Source of the DNA: Streptomyces collinus
GTDB taxonomy: Bacteria > Actinomycetota > Actinomycetes > Streptomycetales > Streptomycetaceae
DNA length: 64,000 bases
Assembly: GCF_031348265.1 (NCBI RefSeq)
Contig: NZ_CP133771.1
Location: forward strand, 3,038,001 to 3,102,000
Direction of reading: 5' to 3'
Each line of letters begins with the position of its first letter. The first letter of the stretch is position 1. The position numbers were made by a program, and so were the translations under genes. Positions 16,354 through 25,232 of this stretch are shown piece after piece. A model generated the notes under the pieces. The model was not told where the DNA came from. It ran no database searches and saw only the letters and a list, made by a program, of their open reading frames with translations.

Positions 16354-18546
16354 TCAGCCCCGGGCCCCGGCCTGCCAGGTGGCGACCCAGGCCCGGTCGT
16401 GCGCGGCGAAGGGGTGCTCGTGGCCGAGCACCCGTGCCCGGTGTTCGGACAGCTCCTTCATCATGCGGATGGCCTCGTCGGTCCTGCCCAGGGCATGGGT
16501 GATCCGGGCGGTGAGGGAGGTGGCCGACAGGGTGAGGGGGTGGTCCGGGCCCTGGAGCCGGATCCGGTCGGCCAGCACCTGGCGGGCCATGGGTTCGGCC
16601 TCTGTGTGGCGGCCGAACCCGAACAGGCCGCCGGCGTAGTCGTGCCGGGCCAGCACCGTCGTGGGATGGTCCGGGCCCAGGGCACGCTCGCAGGCCGCGA
16701 CGAGTGCCGGGCCCTCCTGCGCGAACTCCCGCTCCTTGCCGAGCTGGGGCAGGATCTCGATCAGTCCGCACCAGATGAACAGCGCCTCCGTACTGTCCTC
16801 CCCCAGTGTCCGCCGGTAGCCGTCCAGCGCCCGTCCGGCCCAGGTCTCGGCCTCCTCGTCCCGGTCGAGCAGATCGAGCGACTGGGACAGCGCGGCGCAG
16901 CTGTGGAGCGTGTCCACGTCATCGGCGCCGAGCAGGGTCTCCCGGCGTTGCAGCACCCGGCGGTGCAGCTGCTCCGAGTCGGCGAACCGCCCCATCCGGA
17001 ACAACGCCGTGCCCTGAAGGTGCTCGGCCTCCAGGACCAGCCGGTGGTCGGCGCCCAGGACGCCCCGGACCGCTTCGACGACCGTGGGCGCGAGCGCCAG
17101 TGCCGCCGCGTAGTCCCCCGATTCGTAGACCTGCCGCAGGGTCCGGACTCCGAGGAGCGCGGTCCGCTCGTCGGCGGCCACCGTGAGCAGTCTCGTCACG
17201 TGCGGTGTCAGCAGGGCGAGCCGGCTGCGCGTCGCGGGGGTGTCGGAGCCCTCGTCGGGCAGGGCGGTCTCCAGGAGTGCGGCCGCGGCGTCCGCGACGC
17301 TCGCGCGCCGGTCCTCGGGCACTCCCCCGGCGACGCTGTCGAGCAGCACGCCGTGGGCCCGCACGCAGCGCACCCCGTCCACGGTGACCAGTTCGGCCAG
17401 CGAGTGGTCGATCAGGCCCCTGAGCGACGGCTCCAACTGTTCCGGGCGAAGGGCGGGTTCGAGCCCGTCGACGGTCACCTCTCCCCGGGCCACCGGCACC
17501 AGCACGCTCAAGGGCACGGGGTCCGCGGCCAGGAACGACAGCAGCCGCAGGAGTGCCGTCGCCTCGGGAAGCCCCTGCCCCGCCAGTGCGTCCAGCGACA
17601 GCTGCCAGGTGCGGCCCACCAGTTGGCGGGACTGGCTGCCACCGTGTCCGGCCGCTCCCCGGTCGACGATCACCGTCGACTCCTCGCCGAGCTTGCGGTC
17701 GTACTCGTCCATGGACCACGACTCCAGGAGCTGGTGGGAGAGATGAGAGCCGGCGAGCGTGAGGGCGAGCGGCAGCCGGCCCAGCCGCTCGGCGACCTTC
17801 CGCGCCGATGCCAGGTCGCCCGCGTCCGGCGCGAGATCGCACAGCACCTGGGCCGCCTCCTCCAACGGCAGGACGCCCAGCGGGTGCCGGTGCACGCCCG
17901 GTCCCCGCCACAGCGGCGACGTGGCGTGGCGGGTGGTGACCAGCACCGTGCCGCGGCCGCTGGACCGCAGCCAGGCGCCGCTCTCCAGGACCGTCGGGTC
18001 GTCGGCGTTGTCGAGGACGAGCAGCCAGGGGTCGGTGGAGTGGTCGAGGTGGTGCCAGACGAGGTCGGCGGCAGCGCGCCGGCCCGCTGCCGCGGCGGCG
18101 AGCTCGCCCGCCCCCGCACCTCGGTCCCCGGCAACCGCCAGCATCCCGGCGCGCAGCGACATCAGCTCGGACGCGTTGACCCAGAAGCCGACGCGCCCGT
18201 GTTCGCGCACCGCCTCGTTGAACAGCCAGTACGCCAGCGCGGTCTTGCCGCAGCCGCCCATGCCGTGCACGACGTGCACCTCACCACCGGGTCCGGCGAC
18301 GGCCGCGCCGAGCGTCTCGCGCAGCTCCTCACGGTTGCGCAGCACTCCCGGCGCCCGGCCGACCAGCGGCATCCGTACGGAGTCGGGAGCGGCCGGCCCG
18401 GCACCCGCGGACAGCGCGGCCTCCCGCCCGAACAGCGGGCCGCCCGCGCCGGCCCCGTAGTGATGGTGGTGTTCCTCGATGTGCTGGTCGCCGGAGGTCT
18501 GGAAGATGCGCCCCTGTCCCGAGGCCCGGGCGCCGAGCTCGCTCAT
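16354..18546 (-). CDS. NB-ARC/TPR (NLR-like, STAND) ATPase with N-terminal amyloid-type motif
   Basis: This is a 730-residue protein. Residues 10-25 carry the motif GQGRIFQTSGDQHIEE, followed by HHHH. The NB-ARC core has a P-loop GMGGCGKT (95-102), Walker B PWLLVLDNADD (about 173-183), sensor VLVTTRH (201-207) and RLPLALTLAGSHL (257-270). From about residue 460 tetratricopeptide-like repeats take over (e.g. YAAALALAPTVVEAVRGVLGAD, RALGPDHPTTVLARHDYAGG), as in sensor NLRs. The ATG overlaps the stop of the upstream small gene (ATGA). The same motif ends that small protein, suggesting the NLR oligomerises on ligand binding and templates assembly of the partner. An NLR-based defence or self/non-self role is inferred. 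Confidence 0.9.
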   Translation of the reverse strand: MSELGARASGQGRIFQTSGDQHIEEHHHHYGAGAGGPLFGREAALSAGAGPAAPDSVRMPLVGRAPGVLRNREELRETLGAAVAGPGGEVHVVHGMGGCGKTALAYWLFNEAVREHGRVGFWVNASELMSLRAGMLAVAGDRGAGAGELAAAAAGRRAAADLVWHHLDHSTDPWLLVLDNADDPTVLESGAWLRSSGRGTVLVTTRHATSPLWRGPGVHRHPLGVLPLEEAAQVLCDLAPDAGDLASARKVAERLGRLPLALTLAGSHLSHQLLESWSMDEYDRKLGEESTVIVDRGAAGHGGSQSRQLVGRTWQLSLDALAGQGLPEATALLRLLSFLAADPVPLSVLVPVARGEVTVDGLEPALRPEQLEPSLRGLIDHSLAELVTVDGVRCVRAHGVLLDSVAGGVPEDRRASVADAAAALLETALPDEGSDTPATRSRLALLTPHVTRLLTVAADERTALLGVRTLRQVYESGDYAAALALAPTVVEAVRGVLGADHRLVLEAEHLQGTALFRMGRFADSEQLHRRVLQRRETLLGADDVDTLHSCAALSQSLDLLDRDEEAETWAGRALDGYRRTLGEDSTEALFIWCGLIEILPQLGKEREFAQEGPALVAACERALGPDHPTTVLARHDYAGGLFGFGRHTEAEPMARQVLADRIRLQGPDHPLTLSATSLTARITHALGRTDEAIRMMKELSEHRARVLGHEHPFAAHDRAWVATWQAGARG

Positions 18547-18962
18547 CGTTCGGTGATGTGCTGGTCGCGGCCGGCCTGGTAGACCCGGCCGCTGCCGGAG
18601 ACCTCGGCGCGCAGCCGGACCTCCACCACGGACTGTGCCTCCGCGGACCGGGGGTCCAACTCCGCAAGGATGCGGCGGAGTTCGTCGGCCACTTCGGGCC
18701 GGGCGACCAGGAGACGGCGGACCCTCGCCTGCCACTCGGCGGCGAGTTCGGACTCGGTGTCGGCGTCACCGGTCCGCTGGGCGAGCAGGAGGTCCTCGCG
18801 GGTGGCCTCCAGTTCGCCGCCGACGGCCTCCGCGCGGTCGGGCTGGAAGCGCTGCCAGAGGGAGACGAGTCCCTCGCGGGCCGACTCCCAGGCCTGGCCG
18901 GCCATCAGCGTCACCATCGTCGTTCCCGCGGTTCTGGCGAGTTCGGCGATCTCGGGCCCCAT
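18543..18962 (-). CDS. Small helical protein with C-terminal amyloid-type motif (putative NLR effector)
   Basis: This 139-residue protein is strongly charged and helical (residues 45-115). Its N-terminus (about 11-40) has an amphipathic or hydrophobic stretch (TAGTTMVTLMAGQAWESARE). The last 17 residues contain GSGRVYQAGRDQHITE (123-138), which matches the N-terminus of the downstream NLR as G-x-G-R-[VI]-[YF]-Q-x3-DQHI-x-E. Amyloid-signalling effectors in bacteria and fungi have this order, with effector domain first and motif last. The ATG follows AGGAAGGGGG. I do not recognise the N-terminal domain. A membrane-disrupting helical effector is the most likely type, by analogy only. Confidence 0.8.
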   Translation of the reverse strand: MGPEIAELARTAGTTMVTLMAGQAWESAREGLVSLWQRFQPDRAEAVGGELEATREDLLLAQRTGDADTESELAAEWQARVRRLLVARPEVADELRRILAELDPRSAEAQSVVEVRLRAEVSGSGRVYQAGRDQHITER

Positions 18963-18987
18963 GGCCGCCCCCTTCCTACGAGAACCG

Positions 18988-18993
18988 ATAGTA
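18988..18993 (-). promoter_or_regulatory. -10 element (TACTAT) of the NLR operon
   Basis: On the minus strand TACTAT lies 25 bases upstream of the start at 18962, with AGGAAGGGGG between them. No good -35 is visible at 17-18 bp, so an activator or other factor may be needed. Confidence 0.45.
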
Positions 18994-19059
18994 GGTCGCA
19001 CTCCACCGCCGCGCACCGCCGTTCCGCGCGTCCGCCCGGCCCGGCGTCCTTCTTGCTGT

Positions 19060-19086
19060 TAGCGTGTACTTGCAAGCAAGTTGCAA
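19060..19086 (+). promoter_or_regulatory. sodF -10 (TAGCGT) and Nur box TTGCAA-N5-TTGCAA
   Basis: TAGCGT at 19060-19065 is followed at once by TTGCAA-GCAAG-TTGCAA (19070-19086). TTGCA-N5-TTGCA is the known operator of Nur, the nickel-responsive Fur-family repressor of Streptomyces, which shuts off iron superoxide dismutase when nickel is present. The position over the transcription start fits repression. Confidence 0.88.
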
Positions 19087-19110
19087 TAAGGTCCGGAGGG
19101 GATCCCGCCC

Positions 19111-19758
19111 ATGCCCGTCTACACGTTGCCCGAGCTGCCGTACGACTACTCCGCGCTCGCCCCCGTGATCAGCCCCGAGATCATCGAGCTGCATCACGAC
19201 AAGCACCACGCCGCCTATGTGAAGGGCGCCAACGACACGCTGGAGCAGCTGGCCGAGGCGCGGGACAAGGAGACGTGGGGGGCGGTCAACGGGCTGGAGA
19301 AGAACCTGGCCTTCCATCTCTCCGGGCACATCCTGCACAGCATCTACTGGCAGAACATGACCGGTCCGAAGGACGGCGGCGGCGAGCCGCTGGCGCAGGA
19401 CGGGGTGGGTGAACTCGCGGACGCGATCACCGAGTCGTTCGGGTCGTTCGCCGGCTTCAAGGCCCAGCTGACCAAGGCCTCCGCGACCACGCAGGGTTCG
19501 GGCTGGGGCGTGCTCGCCTACGAGCCGCTGAGCGGGCGGCTGATCGTGGAGCAGGTCTACGACCACCAGGGCAACGTCGGCCAGGGCGCCACCCCGATCC
19601 TCGTCTTCGACGCCTGGGAGCACGCCTTCTACCTCCAGTACCGCAACCAGAAGGTCGACTTCATCGAGGCGATGTGGCAGGTCGTCAACTGGCAGGACGT
19701 GGCCCGCCGTTACGAGGCCGCCATGTCCCGGGCGGATGTGCTGCTCCTGGCCCCCTGA
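19111..19758 (+). CDS. sodF: Superoxide dismutase, Fe(-Zn)/Mn family
   Basis: This 215-residue cytosolic enzyme disproportionates superoxide. Metal ligands are His28 (ELHHDKHH), His76 (HILHSIYW), Asp167 and His171 ([12 protein letters not shown]). The start has GGAGGGG at the right distance. The Nur box upstream marks it as the nickel-repressed SodF that replaces the nickel enzyme SodN when nickel is scarce. No sodN is in this window. Length and residues are normal and no signal peptide is present. Confidence 0.96.
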   Translation: MPVYTLPELPYDYSALAPVISPEIIELHHDKHHAAYVKGANDTLEQLAEARDKETWGAVNGLEKNLAFHLSGHILHSIYWQNMTGPKDGGGEPLAQDGVGELADAITESFGSFAGFKAQLTKASATTQGSGWGVLAYEPLSGRLIVEQVYDHQGNVGQGATPILVFDAWEHAFYLQYRNQKVDFIEAMWQVVNWQDVARRYEAAMSRADVLLLAP

Positions 19759-19823
19759 GGCCGTGAAGCGTCCTGCCTCGTGATCGTCTTCTCACCCTTC
19801 ACGAACGGCAGGCGGAAAGAAGG

Positions 19824-19856
19824 AAGCCCCCGCGAGGACGTGACTCGCGGGGGCTT
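19824..19856. terminator. Strong terminator after sodF
   Basis: A perfect 13-bp stem AAGCCCCCGCGAG / CTCGCGGGGGCTT (19824-19836, 19844-19856) has a GACGTGA loop. It lies between sodF and the convergent methyltransferase gene and can serve both. Confidence 0.92.
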
Positions 19857-19871
19857 TCCGTGGTGTGGGCG

Positions 19872-20648
19872 CTACGGCTTGCGGCCCAGGCCGCCGTGCT
19901 GGCCGATCGGCTCGGCCGGCGCGCCCGGTTCGGGGTGCCAGAGCGGCACCGAGACCACGCCGGGTTCCACCAGCTCCAGGCCCTCGAAGAACGCCTCGAT
20001 CTGCTCGACCGGCCGCAGGAAGTACGGGACCGCGCCGGTCTCGTTGTAGGCGTCCTGGGCCTGCTCGTAGGCCGGGTCCGTGCCGCGTGAGCCCTCGTTG
20101 AGGGAGAGGTGGCTGCCGGAGGGCAGACCGGCCATGAGGCGGCGGACCAGGTCGCGGGCCTCCTCGTAGTCGGCCACGTGACCCAGGATGCCGCTCAGGA
20201 TCAGGGCCGTGGGCCGGGTGAGGTCGAGGGTCTTCCCCGCGGCCTCGATGATCTGCTCGGGCTCGTGGAGGTTGATGGGCTCGTACGCCGTCGCGCCCTC
20301 GGGGGTGGAGGTGAGCAGGGCGCGGGCGTGGGCGAGGACCAGCGGGTCGTTGTCGACGTAGACGATCCGCGCCTCGGGGGCGAGGCGCTGGGCGACCTCG
20401 TGGGTGTTGTCGACGGTCGGCAGGCCGGTGCCCACGTCGAGGAACTGCCGTACGCCGGCCTCCTGGACGAGGTACCGGATGCTGCGGCCGAGGAAGGCAC
20501 GGCTGCTGCGGGCGATGGTGACGATGCCGGGGAAGACGGCGGTGTACGCGTCACCGGCCGCCTCGTCCACCGGGTAGTTGTCCTTGCCGCCCAGCCAGTA
20601 GTTCCAGATCCGGGCCGAATGCGGCACCGACGTGTCGATCTGCTTCAT
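19872..20648 (-). CDS. SAM-dependent methyltransferase, DUF574/PF04672 type
   Basis: This 258-residue protein belongs to a family greatly expanded in Streptomyces. Diagnostic stretches are HSARIWNYWLGGKDNYPVD at the N-terminus, then FLDVGTGLPTVDNTHEVAQ (SAM-binding loop, about 69-87), VYVDNDPLVLAHARALL and LSGILGHV. Family members are presumed S-adenosylmethionine-dependent methyltransferases, mostly with unknown substrates. It starts 13 bases downstream of the phosphatase stop on the same strand, so the two may be co-transcribed. Confidence 0.9.
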   Translation of the reverse strand: MKQIDTSVPHSARIWNYWLGGKDNYPVDEAAGDAYTAVFPGIVTIARSSRAFLGRSIRYLVQEAGVRQFLDVGTGLPTVDNTHEVAQRLAPEARIVYVDNDPLVLAHARALLTSTPEGATAYEPINLHEPEQIIEAAGKTLDLTRPTALILSGILGHVADYEEARDLVRRLMAGLPSGSHLSLNEGSRGTDPAYEQAQDAYNETGAVPYFLRPVEQIEAFFEGLELVEPGVVSVPLWHPEPGAPAEPIGQHGGLGRKP

Positions 20649-20660
20649 GTGCTCATAGTG

Positions 20661-21284
20661 CTACGGCACATCGGCCTCGCACGGCACATTGAGTGAGAGG
20701 AGTGCGGCGGAACCGTCGGGGTTCACGCGCAGTTCGCTGACGGCCCCGTTGCGCAACCGCGGGAGCACCCTGCGGTACTCGCCGACCGGGATCGACAGCA
20801 GGGTGCACAGCACCAGGCGCAGCAGGGTGTTGTGGGCGACGACCAGGACGCGTTCGCCGGGGTGCGCGGCGGCGATGTCCCGCAGGGCGCGCACGCCGCG
20901 GGCCGCCGCCGCCCGGGGGTCCTCGGCGCCGGGGAAGGAGTGCTCCACCGGGTCGGCCCGGTAGGCCGCGGCCCACTCCGGGTCCTCGGTCTCGAACTCG
21001 GCGAGCGTGCGGCCCTCCAGCACGCCGAAGTCGCATTCGCGCAGGTGGGGTTCGCTCTGGGGGGTGAGGCCGAGGGCGCGGCAGGCGGGCTCGGCGGTGG
21101 CGACGGCGCGGGACAGCGGGGACGTCCAGATCGCGTCGACGGGATGGGCGGCGGCCCACCGGCCGAGGGCCTCGGCCTGGGCGCGGCCGGTGTCGGTGAG
21201 GTCGATGTCGCTGATGCCGGCGTAGCGGTTCTCGGCGTGCCAGACGGTCTGTCCGTGGCGGACCAGCAGGAGGGTCGTACTCAT
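20661..21284 (-). CDS. Histidine phosphatase (phosphoglycerate-mutase-like)
   Basis: This 207-residue enzyme has the phospho-acceptor motif LVRHGQT (His10), the second catalytic His in VVAHNTLLR, and the acid region LRECDFGVLEG. Members are either mutases or phosphatases for small phosphorylated compounds. The short form with RECDFG suggests phosphatase activity. The start overlaps the kinase stop (ATGA), so it is coupled to the FGGY kinase. In that setting it may remove phosphate from a sugar or polyol phosphate intermediate, which is inference. Confidence 0.9.
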   Translation of the reverse strand: MSTTLLLVRHGQTVWHAENRYAGISDIDLTDTGRAQAEALGRWAAAHPVDAIWTSPLSRAVATAEPACRALGLTPQSEPHLRECDFGVLEGRTLAEFETEDPEWAAAYRADPVEHSFPGAEDPRAAAARGVRALRDIAAAHPGERVLVVAHNTLLRLVLCTLLSIPVGEYRRVLPRLRNGAVSELRVNPDGSAALLSLNVPCEADVP

Positions 21285-22765
21285 GATGCGGAAGTATCCC
21301 CGCCCAGACGGCTGTGTGCGTGCGCGGCGACCGGACCGGGCAGCCAGCCGCGGTCCCGCAGGGCGTCGACCAGACGCGCGTAGGGCTCGGCGAAGACCGC
21401 GGTGCGGCCGGGGCGGGGTTCGACGACGGTCCGGACGCGCACCATGCGTTCGGCGACGTCCGCGAGGGCACCGGCCCCCGACGCCCCGTGGGCGGCCAGC
21501 GCCGCCATCCCCAGGGCCGGTTCGGTCTGCTCGGGGACGCGGGCCGGGCGTCCCAGGATGTCGGCGCGCAGCTGGTTCCAGTACGGGCTGCGGGCGCCCC
21601 CGCCCGTGAAGGTGAGCGGGCCGTCGAGGGGGGCGCCGAGATGGTGCAGGTAGTCCAGGCACAGGCGTTCGGTGAGGCCGACCCCCTGGAGGAGGGCCGC
21701 CCACAGGTCGGCGTCCTCCACGGGGTCGCCCAGGACGAACGGGGTCGCCTCCGGCGCCCGGAACGGGAACCGCTCCCCCGGTGACACCAGCGGGTAGGCG
21801 ACCGCACGGGACGGTTCGTGAGCAGCCGCCCGCGCGTCCATGCCGGCCGGGTCGGCCCCCGGGAAGTGCGCCGTGAGCGCCCCGGCCCCGACGCTCGACG
21901 CCCCGCCGGGCAGCCAGGTGCCGTCCGGGGCACGGTGGTTGTAGACCACGCCGGTGGGGTCGCGGACCGGGTCGCGGGCGGCGCCCTTCAGCACGAGCGT
22001 GGTGCCGAGCACGGAGTTCCAGGAGCCGGGCCGCAGTGCGCCCGACGCGATCTGGGCCGCGCAGCCGTCGGTCATCCCGGCGAGCACGGGCGTGCCGGCG
22101 GGGATGCCGGTGGCGTCGGCGGCGGCCGGGCAGACCTCGCCGAGGCGCGTCCCCGGGCCGACGACATCGGGCAACAGGCCGTCCGGCAGGCCCAGTCGGG
22201 CGAGGGCGGCCTCCGGCCAGGCGTCGCCCGCCAGGTCGTAGCCGGTTTTCAGGGCATGGCTGGAATCGGCCGGGGGTGGCTCGCCCGTGAGCCGGCCGAC
22301 GATCAGGTCGGGCTGGTGCGTCAGGCGCAGTGGGGTGCCGCCGTACTCCCCCAGCAGCCACAGCGCCTTCGGCAGCGCCCAGGTGTCCTGGACCGCGAGC
22401 CCCGCCTCCCGCGCCCGCGCGGCCTGCGCCTTCGCCCGCCCGTCGTCGTACATCAGGGCGGGGCTCACCGGGCGGCCCGAGCCGTCCGTCAGCAGGACCG
22501 TGCCGGACGTGCCGCACACCGCGAGTCCGCCGACCGGCAGACCGGGCGGTGCGGAGCCGAGGGCCGCCCGCGACGCCTCGCACAGCGCCGCCCACCAGCG
22601 CAGCGGGTCCTGCTCGTGCCGCACCCCGTCCCGCCGGCCCGTCAGCGGGGCCGAGCCGCTGCCGAGGACCGTGCCGTCGGCGGTGACGAGCAGCACGCGG
22701 ACGCTCTGCGTGCCGAGGTCGATACCCAGCCAGGCCGCGCCCTCGCCCGCACCCTCGTCCACCAT
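21281..22765 (-). CDS. FGGY-family carbohydrate kinase, xylulokinase-like
   Basis: This 494-residue kinase starts WLGIDLGTQSVRVLLVTADG (phosphate-1 motif). It has RHEQDPLRWWAALCEA, an internal GMTDGCAAQIASGAL with the probable catalytic Asp, and the FGGY C-terminal ATP motif FTGGGARSPYWNQLRADILGR. The ATG at 22765 follows GGGAGG, and the frame is open 34 codons more. It phosphorylates a ketose or polyol, with xylulose-like substrates most common. It is divergent from the sugar ABC operon and shares its operator region. Confidence 0.88.
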   Translation of the reverse strand: MVDEGAGEGAAWLGIDLGTQSVRVLLVTADGTVLGSGSAPLTGRRDGVRHEQDPLRWWAALCEASRAALGSAPPGLPVGGLAVCGTSGTVLLTDGSGRPVSPALMYDDGRAKAQAARAREAGLAVQDTWALPKALWLLGEYGGTPLRLTHQPDLIVGRLTGEPPPADSSHALKTGYDLAGDAWPEAALARLGLPDGLLPDVVGPGTRLGEVCPAAADATGIPAGTPVLAGMTDGCAAQIASGALRPGSWNSVLGTTLVLKGAARDPVRDPTGVVYNHRAPDGTWLPGGASSVGAGALTAHFPGADPAGMDARAAAHEPSRAVAYPLVSPGERFPFRAPEATPFVLGDPVEDADLWAALLQGVGLTERLCLDYLHHLGAPLDGPLTFTGGGARSPYWNQLRADILGRPARVPEQTEPALGMAALAAHGASGAGALADVAERMVRVRTVVEPRPGRTAVFAEPYARLVDALRDRGWLPGPVAAHAHSRLGGDTSAS

Positions 22766-22872
22766 CCGGAACCTCCCGTGCCGTCGCAGCCGGATCTGTG
22801 AACTTCTCACTGTGCCCCGATATTTTCCCGTGCGCGAGGGATTGACGCCCAACTTCAGCCGTTCCACCCTCT

Positions 22873-22899
22873 GTTAACGAGTCGACTCGACGTGTTAAC
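22873..22899. promoter_or_regulatory. 27-bp palindromic operator at the divergent sugar promoters
   Basis: GTTAAC (22873-22878) and GTTAAC (22894-22899) flank a perfect 12-bp palindrome CGAGTCGACTCG (22878-22889). The element lies midway between the FGGY kinase start and the binding-protein start, where a repressor could control both directions. The DeoR-type regulator at 27138 is the obvious candidate. Confidence 0.65.
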
Positions 22900-22921
22900 C
22901 AGGCTCCACGCGGAGGTACGG

Positions 22922-24343
22922 ATGGACACGCACGTGCACGACCGCCGGCGCTTCCTCGCCCTCGCCGCCGGGGCGGCGGCGGCCCCGATGCTCACGGCCT
23001 GCGGCGCCGGTTTCGGCGGGAACGACGACAAGAGCGACGGCTCCGCCGCGGACGACGTCACCGGTTCCTTCGACTGGAAGCGGGAGAAGGGCACCACCGT
23101 CAAGGCCCTGCTCAACAAGCATCCCTACACGGACGCGCTCATCGCCGACCTGAAGTCGTTCACCGAGAAGACCGGCATCAAGGTCGAGTACGACGTCTTC
23201 CCCGAGGACAACTACTTCGACAAGCTCACCGTGGACCTGTCCAGCGGGCGTGCCTCCTACGACGTCTTCATGCTCGGCGCGTACATGGTGTGGCAGTACG
23301 GGCCGCCGAACTGGCTGGAAGACCTCGGCCCCTGGATGCGCAACTCCTCGGCCACGGGCGCCGAATGGGACCAGGCGGACTTCTTCCCGAACCTGCTCCA
23401 GGCCGACCAGTGGTCCCTGAAGGCGGGCGCCCCGCTCGGCCAGGGCGGACAGTACGCGCTGCCGTGGGGCTGGGAGACCAACGTCGTCGCCTACAACACC
23501 GAGGTGTTCCGCAAGCTCGGCGTGAAACCGGCGGACACGTTCGACGAGCTGACCGAACTCGCCGGCACCATCAAGCGCAAGGCGCCGGGCGCGGGCTTCG
23601 ACGGCATGTACGGGATCGCCGTACGCGGGTCCAGGAGCTGGGCCACCATCCACCCGGGCTTCATGACGATGTACGCCCGCAACGGGCTGAAGGACTTCAC
23701 GGTCGACGGCGGGAAGCTCACCCCGGCCATGAACAGCCCCGAGGCCGTCGCCTTCACGGAGGACTGGGCGCGGATGGTCAAGCGGGGCGGGCCGCCGTCC
23801 TGGACGTCGTACACCTGGTACCAGTGCTCCAGCGACCTGGGCGCGAAGAAGGCCGGGATGCTGTTCGACGCCGACACGGCCGCCTACTTCCAGGCGGTGA
23901 AGGGCGCGAGCCCCGCCTCCGGGAAGATCGCCTTCCACCCGGGACCGAAGGGGCCGGGAGGGTCGCTGGCCACCAACATGTGGATCTGGTCGCTCGGCAT
24001 GAACGCCAAGAGCAAGAAGAAGAGCGCCAGCTGGCTGTTCCTGCAGTGGGCCACCGGCAAGGAGCACCTGCGCAAGAGCGCGATCACGCACAACCACATC
24101 GACCCGGTGCGCAAGTCCGTCGCCGACGACGCCGCGTACAAGGACAAGATGCGGCATCTGCCGGGCTTCCTGGAGACCTTCGAGACGGTCGTCGACCAGA
24201 CGAAGATCCAGTTCACCCCGCAGGCCCAGTTCTTCGACGCGACGACCAGCTGGGCCTCGGCCCTCCAGGAGATCTACGGCGGCAAGGGAGCGAAGTCGGT
24301 CCTGGACGGGCTGGCGGACGACCTCGCCGGCAAGGTGGGCTAG
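22922..24343 (+). CDS. Carbohydrate ABC transporter substrate-binding lipoprotein (CUT1)
   Basis: This 473-residue binding protein has a Tat-like start (DRRRFLALAAGAAAAP) and lipobox LTAC (about residue 28). The mature part follows the sugar-binding fold: EKTGIKVEYDVFPEDNYFDKL, SSGRASYDVFMLGAYMVWQYG, LPWGWETNVVAYNTEVFRKLG. GGAGG precedes the ATG. It opens an operon with two permeases, an ATPase and the DeoR regulator, all nearly overlapping. The substrate is likely a sugar or sugar alcohol. Confidence 0.92.
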   Translation: MDTHVHDRRRFLALAAGAAAAPMLTACGAGFGGNDDKSDGSAADDVTGSFDWKREKGTTVKALLNKHPYTDALIADLKSFTEKTGIKVEYDVFPEDNYFDKLTVDLSSGRASYDVFMLGAYMVWQYGPPNWLEDLGPWMRNSSATGAEWDQADFFPNLLQADQWSLKAGAPLGQGGQYALPWGWETNVVAYNTEVFRKLGVKPADTFDELTELAGTIKRKAPGAGFDGMYGIAVRGSRSWATIHPGFMTMYARNGLKDFTVDGGKLTPAMNSPEAVAFTEDWARMVKRGGPPSWTSYTWYQCSSDLGAKKAGMLFDADTAAYFQAVKGASPASGKIAFHPGPKGPGGSLATNMWIWSLGMNAKSKKKSASWLFLQWATGKEHLRKSAITHNHIDPVRKSVADDAAYKDKMRHLPGFLETFETVVDQTKIQFTPQAQFFDATTSWASALQEIYGGKGAKSVLDGLADDLAGKVG

Positions 24344-24347
24344 AGCG

Positions 24348-25232
24348 ATGGGGTGGCGGCTCACCCTGCGCCCGTACCTCCTGATCGTCCCGGCACTGCT
24401 GCTGACCTGCGGGATCCTCTACCCCTTCGGCCTCGGGCTGTACTACACGCTGTTCGACTTCTCGGCGAGCAAACCGCAGCCGGACATGGTGCGGTTCGAG
24501 AACTACGGAGCCGTCTTCACCCAGGAGGCGTTCTGGAACTCGGCGTGGGTGACGGTGCTGTACGCGGTCGGGGCGGCGCTCGCCGAGACGGTGCTCGGGG
24601 TGGCCGTCGCCCTGCTGCTGCACCGCTCGACGATGGTCGGCCGGGTGCTGGAGAAGATCCTGATCCTGCCGCTGATGATCGCGCCGGTGATCGCGGCGAT
24701 CATCTGGAAGCTGATGCTCCAGCCGTCGGTCGGGGTGGTCAACTACTTGCTGAGGCCCTTCGGCCTGGGCGGGGTGCAGTGGACCGACACCCCGACGGGC
24801 GCGCTGCTGTCGTCGATCGCCGTGGACGTCTGGGTCTACACCCCGTTCGTGGCGATCCTCGCCCTCGCCGGTCTGCGGTCGCTGCCCGCCTCCCCGTTCG
24901 AGGCGGCGGCCGTGGACGGCGCGGGGTGGTGGTACACCTTCCGGCGCCTGACCCTGCCGATGTTGTGGCCCTACGTCCTGGTCGCGGTGATCTTCCGGTT
25001 CATGGACTCGCTGAAGGTGTTCGACATCATCTACGCCCTGACGGAGGGCGGGCCGGGCGACTCGACGGTGGTGCTCCAGATCCGGGCGTATCTCGAAGCC
25101 ATCCGCTTCCAGCGGTACTCCTTCGGGATCAGCTACACGATCGTGCTGTGGGCCGTGGTCTATCTGGCCGCGATGGTGCTGGTGAAGCACCTGGGGAAGA
25201 TCCAGCGGAAGGCCGCGGAGGTGACCACATGA
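24348..25232 (+). CDS. Carbohydrate ABC transporter permease (MalF-like)
   Basis: This is a 294-residue, six-helix permease. It starts LRPYLLIVPALLLTCGILYPFGLG and carries the coupling loop SPFEAAAVDGAGWWYTFRRLTLPML (EAA motif). It forms the channel with the next protein. The ATG lies 4 bases after the binding-protein stop. Confidence 0.92.
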   Translation: MGWRLTLRPYLLIVPALLLTCGILYPFGLGLYYTLFDFSASKPQPDMVRFENYGAVFTQEAFWNSAWVTVLYAVGAALAETVLGVAVALLLHRSTMVGRVLEKILILPLMIAPVIAAIIWKLMLQPSVGVVNYLLRPFGLGGVQWTDTPTGALLSSIAVDVWVYTPFVAILALAGLRSLPASPFEAAAVDGAGWWYTFRRLTLPMLWPYVLVAVIFRFMDSLKVFDIIYALTEGGPGDSTVVLQIRAYLEAIRFQRYSFGISYTIVLWAVVYLAAMVLVKHLGKIQRKAAEVTT

